Source of the DNA: Bacteroidota bacterium
GTDB lineage: Bacteria; Bacteroidota; Bacteroidia; Bacteroidales; VadinHA17
Direction: 5' to 3'
Assembly (NCBI GenBank): GCA_022709665.1
Contig: JAKLIJ010000007.1
Location: 1-37,702 of the forward strand
DNA: 37,702 bases
Of the stretch, positions 25,532-33,356 are shown one piece after another (position 1 is the first letter of the stretch; each line of letters opens with the position of its first letter). The notes beneath the pieces were generated by a model that was not told where the DNA came from, searched no databases, and worked only from the letters and a program-made list of their open reading frames with translations. Both the position numbers and the translations under genes were made by a program.

Positions 25532-26215
25532 TCAGCTGTCGATGAATCGCTTGATATCCAGTATGCGGCCAGCAACCACAAGGATGTCCCTTTCTCCAAG
25601 CGGAGCAACCGGATCAAATGACATATCGACCTTATAATCTCTTTTGAACAGGGATGTAAGAACACCCTCTTTCGGAGGGCACTTAAGAGCAACCATGCTG
25701 AGATGGAACCTTTCGCCGATGCTGATAGTCTCCGGGGCATGACCGACGTACTTGGAGGGGACAGGTATCTCTGCCACTGCATACTCATCATTCAGTTCTA
25801 TAAGCCGCCGGGTATTCTTTATCTGAAGCATCGACGCAACATGAGCGGCTGAGTCCTCAAGAGGCATAACCACTTCATCAATCCCTATCTGGTTCAGGAT
25901 ACTGTGATGAGTCTGGTGGACCGCCCTGCCGATTATCCGTTTCACCTTCAGGTTTTTCAGAATGGAGGCTGCCAGTATTGAGGATCCCACATCCTCGCCA
26001 ATGGCAACAATTACTGCATCGGCTTCTTCAAGAGGAAGACTCTTCATGGCATTGATATTGGTCGCATCCATCTTCATCACTGTTGTGACGCTGTCCTTCA
26101 GCTCATCAAGCCTTTCGGGATGATTATCAATCCCAATAACCTCATGCCCCATACCGGTGAGCTTTGATGCCAGGTTTGATCCAAAATAGCCGAGCCCTAT
26201 TACTATGTATTTCAT
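25532..26215 (-). CDS. TrkA/KtrA-type potassium-channel regulatory subunit
   Basis: The protein has 227 residues: one RCK_N Rossmann domain (YIVIGLGYFGSNLA, then GIDNHPERLDEL) followed by one RCK_C domain (about 135-225). This is the KtrA layout, half the size of proteobacterial TrkA. The nucleotide site (GLGYFG) and acidic D at the end of strand 2 (GIDN) are intact, as expected for ATP/ADP or NAD(H) gating. It starts 5 bp after the KtrB/TrkH gene, forming a two-gene K+ uptake unit on the cytoplasmic membrane. The GH2 operon begins 70 bp downstream on the same strand, so read-through is possible. Confidence 0.95.
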   Translation of the reverse strand: MKYIVIGLGYFGSNLASKLTGMGHEVIGIDNHPERLDELKDSVTTVMKMDATNINAMKSLPLEEADAVIVAIGEDVGSSILAASILKNLKVKRIIGRAVHQTHHSILNQIGIDEVVMPLEDSAAHVASMLQIKNTRRLIELNDEYAVAEIPVPSKYVGHAPETISIGERFHLSMVALKCPPKEGVLTSLFKRDYKVDMSFDPVAPLGERDILVVAGRILDIKRFIDS

Positions 26216-26220
26216 ATTCT

Positions 26221-28047
26221 TTAGTTTATAACGATGTCAATCTCAGGGTATCTTGAATATCTTTTCCCCTGTGCTGAAAATATACCGGCAAGCAGTGTCA
26301 ACGGGCCGATCCTTCCTATGAACATAAGAAGGATCATAATAAGCTTGCCGGCGGCTGAAAAGGTCGACGGGTCGGCCAGACTCAGTCCTGAGGTACTGTA
26401 TGCAGCCACGGTTTCAAACAGAAGGTGAACCGGATTCTTACCCGGCTCCGTCAGCATGAGACCCATAAATCCCGCCGCGAGAAACAGGAGTGAGAAAAGA
26501 ACAATAGCCAGCACCCTTCTTATGGTATCATTGCTTACCTCCCTGTTGCTCACCCTGAGAGATTCCCTTCCCCTTATATAATTCCAGGCCGACCGAACAG
26601 CTATGGTGAAGGTGGTTGTCTTTATCCCTCCCCCTGTCGACCCCGGAGAAGCCCCGATCCACATCAGTATCATCATCATGAAAACCGTGGGATAGCTCCA
26701 CAGAGAGACGTTCATGGTGTTGAAACCTGAAGACCTTGCGCTAACGCTGCCAAAAAAAGCATCCACCAGTTTCATCGCGCTGTCGTCACCGCTCAGGCTG
26801 CCATCCTTCTCAAAGAACCAGAAAAGCGCCATCCCGGCAAGTATCAGGATCGCTGAAGTGCCTATCACTATCCTTACCGGAATGTTGCGCTGCTCAGGCC
26901 TGACGGGCTTCTGCCTTCTCCTGATCTTTCTGAAAAAAACGAGAACCAGATGCCTGAAATACCGGTAGACATACAGAAGCACCGGGAATCCTATTCCTCC
27001 TAGTATTACAAGAACGGAAATGATTATCTTGAGTGAACCGTTCCTGTTGATCCCTTCCGTTGCCAGTCCGTCGGGCAGCGTTGAAAAACCGGCATTGCAG
27101 AAAGCCGATACCGAGTGAAAAACCGAGAAGAAAATCCTTTCACCCACATCATGTTCAAGAACCCCGTAAATCAGAAGAGCTCCGGCTGTTTCAGTCAGAA
27201 GAGTCAGAAGAAAGATTTTGGCAAGTATCCTGTAAAAACTCCCCATTGATTCGGATGAAAAGAGCTCGGTAAGAAGTATGCCGTCGCGGAAGGAAGAACT
27301 GGAGGTGAAGATGAAGCTGAAAAAAACTGTAAATGTCATTATTCCCAGCCCTCCCATCTGGAAAAGAATAAGGAGTATAACCTGCCCAAGCATTGTGAAT
27401 GATGTTGCAGTATCCGTCACTTCCAGTCCGGTGACACACACAGCGCTCACTGAAGTAAAAAGGGCATCGAGAAAGGTTACATCCTGATAATGAGCTTTCG
27501 GGAGCATCAGCAATCCCGTGCCAAGGAAAATAATAAGCAGGAATATGGTGGAAAATACCATTGCCGGCTGGATCTTTACAGTGCTGATCCTCCTGAGAAG
27601 TTCCGAAATTTCAGATACTGCCATCAGAAAGAGAGCGATAATGAGAGGTACTATCCCATTGAAGTTAGCCCATATTGATGCGGGCTTTTCAGGTAATCCG
27701 AAATTTGAGATTAAAACTGCCGAACAAAACAGAAATACTATAGCCCTGAAAATCAGCGATGCATTGAATTTCTTCCTTGCTGAAAGCAGTTCAGGGAGAT
27801 ACTTAGCAAAATAAATAACCAGGAAAAGTATCCTGAAAGCCGCCCTGAGACTTTTCAGGCTCTCCTCCGACACTATGAAGCCCACATAGAACACAAAACC
27901 CGTAAGGAAGAGAGAAATCGAAACAACAAGTATAAAACGGCTCAGATCATCCAGCCACCTTACAATTGATCTGTACCTGTCGCCTGCAACGAAAATTATC
28001 TTATAGATCCTTTCCCGGATACTCAGCCTTGTCCTGTTTCCTGTCAT
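26221..28047 (-). CDS. KtrB/TrkH-type potassium uptake channel with extra N-terminal membrane domain
   Basis: The protein has 608 residues. From about 160 onward it is a complete KtrB/TrkH channel with four pore-loop repeats: CVTGLEVTD, CNAGFSTLPD, SGFNTMNVS and STSGLSLAD each hold the conserved selectivity glycine. Before that, residues about 35-150 add four hydrophobic segments (LSRFILVVSISLFLTGFVF, the RAAFRILFLVIYF region, RAIVFLFCSAVLISNF and GIVPLIIALFLMAVSEI) not found in the roughly 450-residue KtrB. The N-terminal 34 residues are strongly basic. TATATTTC (28089-28082, minus strand), about 35 bp before the start, is a 7-of-8 match to the Bacteroides -7 element. It is followed 5 bp later by the regulatory subunit gene. 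Confidence 0.95.
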   Translation of the reverse strand: MTGNRTRLSIRERIYKIIFVAGDRYRSIVRWLDDLSRFILVVSISLFLTGFVFYVGFIVSEESLKSLRAAFRILFLVIYFAKYLPELLSARKKFNASLIFRAIVFLFCSAVLISNFGLPEKPASIWANFNGIVPLIIALFLMAVSEISELLRRISTVKIQPAMVFSTIFLLIIFLGTGLLMLPKAHYQDVTFLDALFTSVSAVCVTGLEVTDTATSFTMLGQVILLILFQMGGLGIMTFTVFFSFIFTSSSSFRDGILLTELFSSESMGSFYRILAKIFLLTLLTETAGALLIYGVLEHDVGERIFFSVFHSVSAFCNAGFSTLPDGLATEGINRNGSLKIIISVLVILGGIGFPVLLYVYRYFRHLVLVFFRKIRRRQKPVRPEQRNIPVRIVIGTSAILILAGMALFWFFEKDGSLSGDDSAMKLVDAFFGSVSARSSGFNTMNVSLWSYPTVFMMMILMWIGASPGSTGGGIKTTTFTIAVRSAWNYIRGRESLRVSNREVSNDTIRRVLAIVLFSLLFLAAGFMGLMLTEPGKNPVHLLFETVAAYSTSGLSLADPSTFSAAGKLIMILLMFIGRIGPLTLLAGIFSAQGKRYSRYPEIDIVIN

Positions 28048-28169
28048 GATGCACCAAGTGGCACACTAATGTTTCAAAACTGAAATATACTGAATAATCC
28101 CGTTGAACCCGCAGTCATTATCCCTTTTTTGCCCCGGGGGAAAAGTGACAGGAAATTACAATACGGACA

Positions 28170-28192
28170 TACCGGAAGTTGCTGTTCCGGTA
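28170..28192 (-). terminator. Hairpin downstream of the SPOR lipoprotein gene
   Basis: TACCGGAA and TTCCGGTA form a perfect 8-bp stem with a 7-base loop, about 35 bp past the stop codon of the minus-strand SPOR gene and before the K+ channel gene. No T-run follows on the minus strand, so termination efficiency is uncertain. Confidence 0.4.
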
Positions 28193-28226
28193 TCTGAACT
28201 TACTCAAGTGCCCTGCTTCTATCCGG

Positions 28227-28673
28227 CTATTTTCTGATCAGAAGCCAGGTATCGGAGTATGAGGGAAATTTCGTCCTGATCCGTCCGATCTCATTTCTTG
28301 CAACCATTATATCGTCGGTTGCCATAACAGATACCCTGTACAATCCGGCATCGTTCCTGAGTACTTCTGAATTGAAGCCGTCCTTACCTACCAGCGCCTG
28401 ATGGTCCCTGGCATTTGCAGGATCCCTGAAGCTGCCGATAATTACAAAGTATTTTCCCGGCGAAGGCTCCCGGTTCTCATTGGGAACCAGTTTCTCCTCA
28501 ACTTCCTTTATGGGAACGGAAATGGGAGTTGCAGGCATAAGAACCGAAGCTTTTATAGAAGTCCCTTCCGGTTCCTTTTCGGTTTTTCTGCTTCCGAACA
28601 GACTTGTCTTACTCGTATCGCATGAAGCAGCAATGACCATTACCGCTGCAAAAAGAAAAATCACTCTTCTCAT
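28227..28673 (-). CDS. SPOR-domain lipoprotein
   Basis: The protein has 148 residues. The signal MRRVIFLFAAVMVIAASC ends in a lipobox-like AASC (Cys18). The C-terminal 75 residues (KYFVIIGSFRDPANARDH, then GLYRVSVMATDDIMVARNEI and SYSDTWLLIRK) match the SPOR fold, which binds denuded glycan strands of peptidoglycan at division sites. A short, charged linker joins the two. It is a small member that probably localises to the septum. The minus-strand sequence TATATTTC about 30 bp before the start resembles the Bacteroides -7 element, but no matching -33 is seen. The dispersed repeat lies just upstream, between this gene and mutS. Confidence 0.88.
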   Translation of the reverse strand: MRRVIFLFAAVMVIAASCDTSKTSLFGSRKTEKEPEGTSIKASVLMPATPISVPIKEVEEKLVPNENREPSPGKYFVIIGSFRDPANARDHQALVGKDGFNSEVLRNDAGLYRVSVMATDDIMVARNEIGRIRTKFPSYSDTWLLIRK

Positions 28674-28766
28674 ATTCCATCATTTATTATGACACAAAGT
28701 TGCGAAATATAGCTGAACCTGCAAAACATGAAAATCAGTGTTGAAAACATACGAATTTTTATTGTA

Positions 28767-28825
28767 AAACAATAAAAATCCATATGATATTCGATAAGTT
28801 TTTTACCTGAAACGATATGTTTTTT
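28767..28825. repeat. Dispersed 59-bp repeat core, copy 2
   Basis: This is the partner of 8281-8339: equal length, 50 of 59 bases identical, and 26 consecutive identical bases (28794-28819). It is about 95 bp upstream of the SPOR gene on that gene's strand, and its right-hand tail runs to the mutS stop codon. As with copy 1, it lies upstream of a minus-strand gene with the purine tail distal. Confidence 0.85.
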
Positions 28826-28831
28826 AAGCCT

Positions 28832-28914
28832 GAAGACCGAAGACGGAAGACAGAAGCAGAGGAATGAGGAATGAGGAGCATGGACGGCAAGACCGCATGA
28901 CCGCATGACCGCAC
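28832..28914. repeat. Degenerate short-repeat tail of repeat copy 2
   Basis: This is a patchwork of drifting short repeats: GACCGAAGACGGAAGA (28835-28850, shared with copy 1), a 7-bp GGAATGA repeat (28861-28877), and three 8-bp GACCGCAT/C units (28891-28914). It ends 6 bp before the last base of mutS. The purine bias is weaker at the right end than in copy 1. Confidence 0.75.
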
Positions 28915-28920
28915 GACTCC

Positions 28921-31530
28921 TTACTTCAGGTACTTCCTTATATTGTACAGCTTGTTCAGAGCTTCCATGGGAGTAAGGTTGTCGATGTCAAGACCGAGTA
29001 TCTCGTCGCGGATCTGCTTCAGGACCGGGTCGTCGAGCTGAAAAAAGCTGAGCTGGTATCCTTCCCTGTGACCGGCCAGACCGGCAATAGGCTTGGCAAG
29101 CTCCTGTTTCTCGTGGCTCTGCTCAAGTTCCTTCAGAATGTCAGTAGCACGCGAAACGACACTCCGGGGCATACCGGCCATCCTGGCCACATGGATCCCG
29201 AAACTGTGCTCACTGCCTCCCCTCTTGAGCTTCCTTAGAAAAATAACCTTATTGTTGAATTCCCTGATAGAGATATTGTAATTCCTGACCCTTGGAAATG
29301 AGTTCTCCATCTCATTCAACTCGTGGTAATGAGTGGCAAAGAGCGTCTTCGCCCTGTGCCTGTTCTCATGAAGATATTCAACCATGGCCCATGCTATCGA
29401 GATTCCGTCGTAGGTGCTGGTCCCCCTCCCTATCTCATCGAGAAGAACAAGACTCCTGTCCGACAGGTTGTTAAGGATACTCGCCGTCTCATTCATCTCA
29501 ACCATAAAAGTCGACTCGCCCAGACTAATGTTGTCGGAGGCTCCCACTCTTGTGAATATCTTGTCGACAATGCCGATTGTTGCTTCCCTGGCAGGAACAA
29601 AACAGCCTGTCTGGGCCATAAGAACTGTCAGGGCTGTCTGCCGGAGAAGAGCCGACTTACCCGACATATTCGGACCTGTAAGTATTATTATCTGCTGATC
29701 GTCTGTATCCAGATACAAATCGTTAGGCACGTATGATTCACCGGGAGGAAGCTGCTTCTCTATCACCGGATGACGGCCGTCCCTGATATCAAGCCGCATC
29801 GAATCATCCATAACGGGCCTTACATAATTGTTCTCCTCCGATACCAGGGCAAATGAATAAAGGCAGTCGAGCCTGGCTATCACCGAGGAGTTAAGCTGAA
29901 TGGGAGGAATGTATTCAACTATCGACTGGACGAGGTCGTTGAACAGTTTCGTCTCGAGTGCAATGATCTTCTCCTCCGCTCCGAGTATTTTCTCCTCGTA
30001 TTCCTTCAGCTCGGCCGTGATATAGCGTTCGGCGCTTACAAGAGTCTGCTTGCGTATCCACTCCGCGGGAACCTTGTCCTTGTGGGTGTTCCTTACTTCT
30101 ATATAGTACCCGAATACATTGTTGAAACTTACCTTTAGCGAGGTAATGCCTGTTTTCTGTATTTCGCGCGACTGAAGATCATTAAGATAATCCTTACCCG
30201 TATAAAGTATTCTCCTGAGCTCATCAAGCTCTTCAGAGACTCCTTCCGAGATAACCTTCCCCCTTATAAGCTGGGCTGGGGGATCGTTGTAAAGCCACTT
30301 TTCTATCCTGTCGGCAATAATCTGGCAAGGATTAAGCTGCTCACCAAGTATTGCAAGCGGACTGCAACTGCTTTTCTCGCACAGTTCCTTTATCGGAACC
30401 AGCGCCCGGAGAGCTCTCTTCAGCTGAACAACTTCTCTTGGATTCACTCTTCCTACAGCCACTTTGGAAACAAGTCTCTCGAGATCGCCCACCTGTTGCA
30501 TCAGTCCGGCAATCTCATGCCTGACATTCCCGGCAGAAATGAGGTATTCCACGATAACGTGCCTGTCGGTTATCGGCTGCATGTCCTTCAGAGGAAGCGA
30601 AATCCACCTCTTCAGCATTCTCCCTCCCATCGGAGAAATAGTCCGGTCGATAACATCAATGAAGGTGCGGGCTCCCTCGTATGGAGTATGGAACAGCTCG
30701 AGGTTCCTGATGGTGAACTTGTCAAGCCATACATACCTGTCCTCATCTATCCTCGACAGATTGGTAATATGCCCCAATTGCGAATGCTGGGTAATGTCGA
30801 GGTAGTAAAGAACTGCACCGGCTGCTATAACGGCCAGCGAAAGGTTCTGGACCCCGAAACCCTTGAGTGAGGTAGTCTCGAACTGCTTAAGAAGCCTGTC
30901 GGATGCAGCTTCAGGGGTGAAGATCCAGTCGTCGAGTTTGAATGTATAAAACTTTGTTCCGAAATTCTCAGTAAAGAGTTCATTTTTCCTTTTCTCATAG
31001 AGAACCTCCTTGGGCTGAAAGTTATTCAGCAACTGATCGATATACTCAAAAGTTCCTTCCGACGCAAGGAATTCTCCTGTGGAAATATCAAGAAAGGCAA
31101 CACCTGCGGCTTTTTTGTCGATGTGAACTGCAGCAAGAAAGTTGTTCTCCTTGTGGGTAAGTACATTATCATCAAAAGACACACCCGGTGTAACAAGCTC
31201 CGTAATACCCCTTTTTACTATCTTTTTCGTCAGTTTAGGATCCTCAAGCTGTTCGCAGATGGCCACTCTCTGACCTGCCCTCACCAGCCTGGGAAGATAG
31301 ATGTCGAGAGCATGATATGGAAATCCGGCAAGTTCCACAGAGGATGCTGACCCGTTTGCCCTCTTAGTGAGGGTGATCCCCAGTATCTCCGAGGCTTTTA
31401 TGGCATCAGGGCCGAAGGTCTCGTAGAAATCCCCTACCCTGAAAAGCAAAATTGCGTCAGGATGCTTTGCCTTGACGTGATAATACTGCTTCATCAGCGG
31501 TGTCTCAACATATTTCTGATCTTCGGCCAT
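28921..31530 (-). CDS. mutS: DNA mismatch repair protein MutS
   Basis: I start at the ATG at 31530 ([17 protein letters not shown], 869 residues); a longer frame from 31557 adds only nine non-conserved residues. GDFYETFG (Phe35-Tyr36-Glu37) is the FxE mismatch-reading motif. The connector, lever and clamp regions follow in order. [13 protein letters not shown], near residue 617, is the Walker A motif, and [14 protein letters not shown], near 693, is Walker B with the signature loop. The C-terminus carries LFATHYHEL and a short dimer-contact tail. It recognises mismatches on DNA with MutL. It appears to stand alone, diverging from the saccharopine dehydrogenase gene. Confidence 0.98.
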   Translation of the reverse strand: MAEDQKYVETPLMKQYYHVKAKHPDAILLFRVGDFYETFGPDAIKASEILGITLTKRANGSASSVELAGFPYHALDIYLPRLVRAGQRVAICEQLEDPKLTKKIVKRGITELVTPGVSFDDNVLTHKENNFLAAVHIDKKAAGVAFLDISTGEFLASEGTFEYIDQLLNNFQPKEVLYEKRKNELFTENFGTKFYTFKLDDWIFTPEAASDRLLKQFETTSLKGFGVQNLSLAVIAAGAVLYYLDITQHSQLGHITNLSRIDEDRYVWLDKFTIRNLELFHTPYEGARTFIDVIDRTISPMGGRMLKRWISLPLKDMQPITDRHVIVEYLISAGNVRHEIAGLMQQVGDLERLVSKVAVGRVNPREVVQLKRALRALVPIKELCEKSSCSPLAILGEQLNPCQIIADRIEKWLYNDPPAQLIRGKVISEGVSEELDELRRILYTGKDYLNDLQSREIQKTGITSLKVSFNNVFGYYIEVRNTHKDKVPAEWIRKQTLVSAERYITAELKEYEEKILGAEEKIIALETKLFNDLVQSIVEYIPPIQLNSSVIARLDCLYSFALVSEENNYVRPVMDDSMRLDIRDGRHPVIEKQLPPGESYVPNDLYLDTDDQQIIILTGPNMSGKSALLRQTALTVLMAQTGCFVPAREATIGIVDKIFTRVGASDNISLGESTFMVEMNETASILNNLSDRSLVLLDEIGRGTSTYDGISIAWAMVEYLHENRHRAKTLFATHYHELNEMENSFPRVRNYNISIREFNNKVIFLRKLKRGGSEHSFGIHVARMAGMPRSVVSRATDILKELEQSHEKQELAKPIAGLAGHREGYQLSFFQLDDPVLKQIRDEILGLDIDNLTPMEALNKLYNIRKYLK

Positions 31531-31557
31531 GGGGAACAGCAGGAAACATTTCAACAA

Positions 31558-31981
31558 TTGGTCAAAAACAAAGATAATTTATTTTGGTATCATGCCGGAT
31601 CACTTCATTTCCTTTTGCATTCCTTCCCCTGTATATTGATTTTTCATACCTGCTGGGGCCACCCCCCTGCCCCCCTAAAGAGGGGTTAGATCGCTTTATT
31701 ACAACTATTTATGGGGTAATACCAGATCAGATTACCAGGAATCCATTATTGTTATATCCAAAAACAGTAAACTATTTGAGTGTGGATAATTTGCATACTT
31801 ATATATACCTCATCATTAGTTCTTTAAGCCCCCCTTTAGGGGGGTTGGGGGGTAAAACAGGCTTTAGGGCGGCTGAGGGTAAAACAGAGTGTGAGCAGGC
31901 CTCCTTCATATAACAATTATCATTGTTCAGCTTCACCTCTTTTCGTAACTTGTGGGAAATATTAACAAATACCTGACGGAA
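31558..31981. other. Divergent intergenic region with a paired inverted repeat
   Basis: The region between mutS and the saccharopine dehydrogenase gene holds no supported ORF. It contains two complementary C-rich/G-rich 25-mers enclosing about 143 bp of AT-rich sequence, listed separately. GGGTAAAACAG is also repeated at 31850 and 31877 (27 bp apart). Promoters for both flanking genes should be here, but none matches the consensus well. Confidence 0.75.
31661..31853. mobile_element. MITE-like inverted-repeat element, candidate
   Basis: The left arm 31661-31685 (ACCCCCCTGCCCCCCTAAAG followed by AGGGG) and the reverse complement of the right arm 31829-31853 match at 22 of 25 bases. Each arm is itself a C-run/TAAAG/G-run mini-hairpin. 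The interior is AT-rich and has no transposase. I see no clear target-site duplication. Similar CCCCCTAAAGGGGG words are common between genes in Bacteroidota, as I recall, so this may be a pair of palindromic intergenic repeats rather than a transposon. Confidence 0.45.
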
Positions 31982-33319
31982 ATGAAGAAAGTCCTTATCC
32001 TGGGAGCAGGGATGGTAGTAAAACCTATGGTAGAATTCCTGCTGAATAACAAATACGCTGTAAAGGTTGCAACCACAACTAAAGAAAAGGCTGACAGGAT
32101 GATAAAGGGCCATCCAAACGGATCATCGATGAGATGGTCGACAGATGAGACAGAAACGCTTGACAAGCTTACCGGCCAGCACGACATTGTGGTTTCATTC
32201 CTTCCCTACAGGTATCATGCCCTTGCAGCAAAAGCCTGCATAAAATCCGGCAAGCCTCTTGTTACAACATCATACGTACAACCCGAAATGCAGGCTCTCG
32301 ACACGGCTGCAAAACGAGCGGGAGTCCTTCTGCTTAATGAGATAGGACTTGACCCGGGAATAGATCACATGACAGCAATGAAAGTGATCGATCATATTCA
32401 CTCCGGAGGCGGCAAGGTAGAGAAATTCTGGTCGCTGTGCGGCGCCCTTCCTGCACCGGAGGATACCGGTAACCCGATGAAATACAAATTCTCATGGAGC
32501 CCCAAGGGGGTGGTTCTGGCAAGCCGGAACAGCGCACTGTATCTTAAAAATGGTGGAAGAGTGGCTATTGAACCCGTAAACCTGTTCAAAGACAGGTTCT
32601 CCTACAGTTTTCCGGGAGTGGGCGAGATGGAGGTATATCCCAACAGGGATTCAATAAGCTATATGGATATTTACGGGATACCCGAGGTATCGACGATGTA
32701 CCGCGGAACTTTCAGGTTCAGGGGATGGTGCGAGACGCTCGACGTAATGAAGGCGCTTAACATGCTCGATGACACCATAATAGATTATACCGGAAAAGAT
32801 TATGCAGGATTCCTTTCCGAACGGTCGGGCCTGGGCGTTTCAAACCTCCGTGAGAATCTGGCTCTAAAACTTGGCATACCGGTATCATCAGTGGCCCTCG
32901 ACTCCCTCGAATGGCTTGGATTTTTCGGAAATGAGAAGCTCGAATGTACGAAGACCTCCCCCTTCGAAATCACATCGGGAAGAATGATAAGCAAGATGAT
33001 GATGACGGAAAAAGACCGCGACATGGTGGTAATGCAGCATATATTCCTGGCTTCCTATCCCGGCGGCAAAAAAGAGGTTATAAAATCATCGATGCTCGAT
33101 TACGGATCACCCGCGACAAACACGGCAGTTGCAAGAACAGTCGCACTCCCGGCGTCGGTGGCTGTGAAGATGATCCTTGAAAAGCAAATAAATCTTACCG
33201 GAGTCTACAGGCCTGTGGTGCCCGAGATTTACAACCCGGTTATCGATGAACTCAGGAAACTCGGCATCGAAATGAAGGAGGAGTACGGCCTTCCGGAGTC
33301 GGAGATCATTAACATGTAG
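31982..33319 (+). CDS. Saccharopine dehydrogenase (NADP+, L-glutamate-forming type, Lys9-like)
   Basis: From the ATG at 31982 the protein has 445 residues, matching the eukaryotic Lys9/saccharopine reductase length; an upstream GTG at 31952 adds ten residues and is less likely. MKKVLILGAGMVVKPMVEFL is the Rossmann nucleotide loop. VVSFLPYRYHALAAKACI, NEIGLDPGIDHMTAMKVID and FWSLCGALPAPEDTGNP are conserved family blocks. The enzyme makes or cleaves saccharopine between aminoadipate semialdehyde and glutamate in lysine metabolism. In bacteria the related carboxynorspermidine dehydrogenases share the fold. The gene is monocistronic and converges with the MG2-like gene, 37 bp between stops. Confidence 0.93.
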   Translation: MKKVLILGAGMVVKPMVEFLLNNKYAVKVATTTKEKADRMIKGHPNGSSMRWSTDETETLDKLTGQHDIVVSFLPYRYHALAAKACIKSGKPLVTTSYVQPEMQALDTAAKRAGVLLLNEIGLDPGIDHMTAMKVIDHIHSGGGKVEKFWSLCGALPAPEDTGNPMKYKFSWSPKGVVLASRNSALYLKNGGRVAIEPVNLFKDRFSYSFPGVGEMEVYPNRDSISYMDIYGIPEVSTMYRGTFRFRGWCETLDVMKALNMLDDTIIDYTGKDYAGFLSERSGLGVSNLRENLALKLGIPVSSVALDSLEWLGFFGNEKLECTKTSPFEITSGRMISKMMMTEKDRDMVVMQHIFLASYPGGKKEVIKSSMLDYGSPATNTAVARTVALPASVAVKMILEKQINLTGVYRPVVPEIYNPVIDELRKLGIEMKEEYGLPESEIINM

Positions 33320-33327
33320 CCCCTCTC

Positions 33328-33350
33328 GTGAGACAGACTGATGTTCTCAC
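33328..33350. terminator. Weak stem between convergent genes
   Basis: GTGAGA and TCTCAC can form a 6-bp stem with an 11-base loop in the 37-bp gap between the saccharopine dehydrogenase and MG2-like genes. It is the only structure in the gap that might terminate either transcript, and it lacks a T-run. Confidence 0.2.
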
Positions 33351-33356
33351 AGGATG

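Noticed and set aside
27588-28000. Voltage-sensor domain at the N-terminus of the K+ channel
   Set aside because: There are four helices, but the fourth lacks the regular arginine pattern of a sensor S4.
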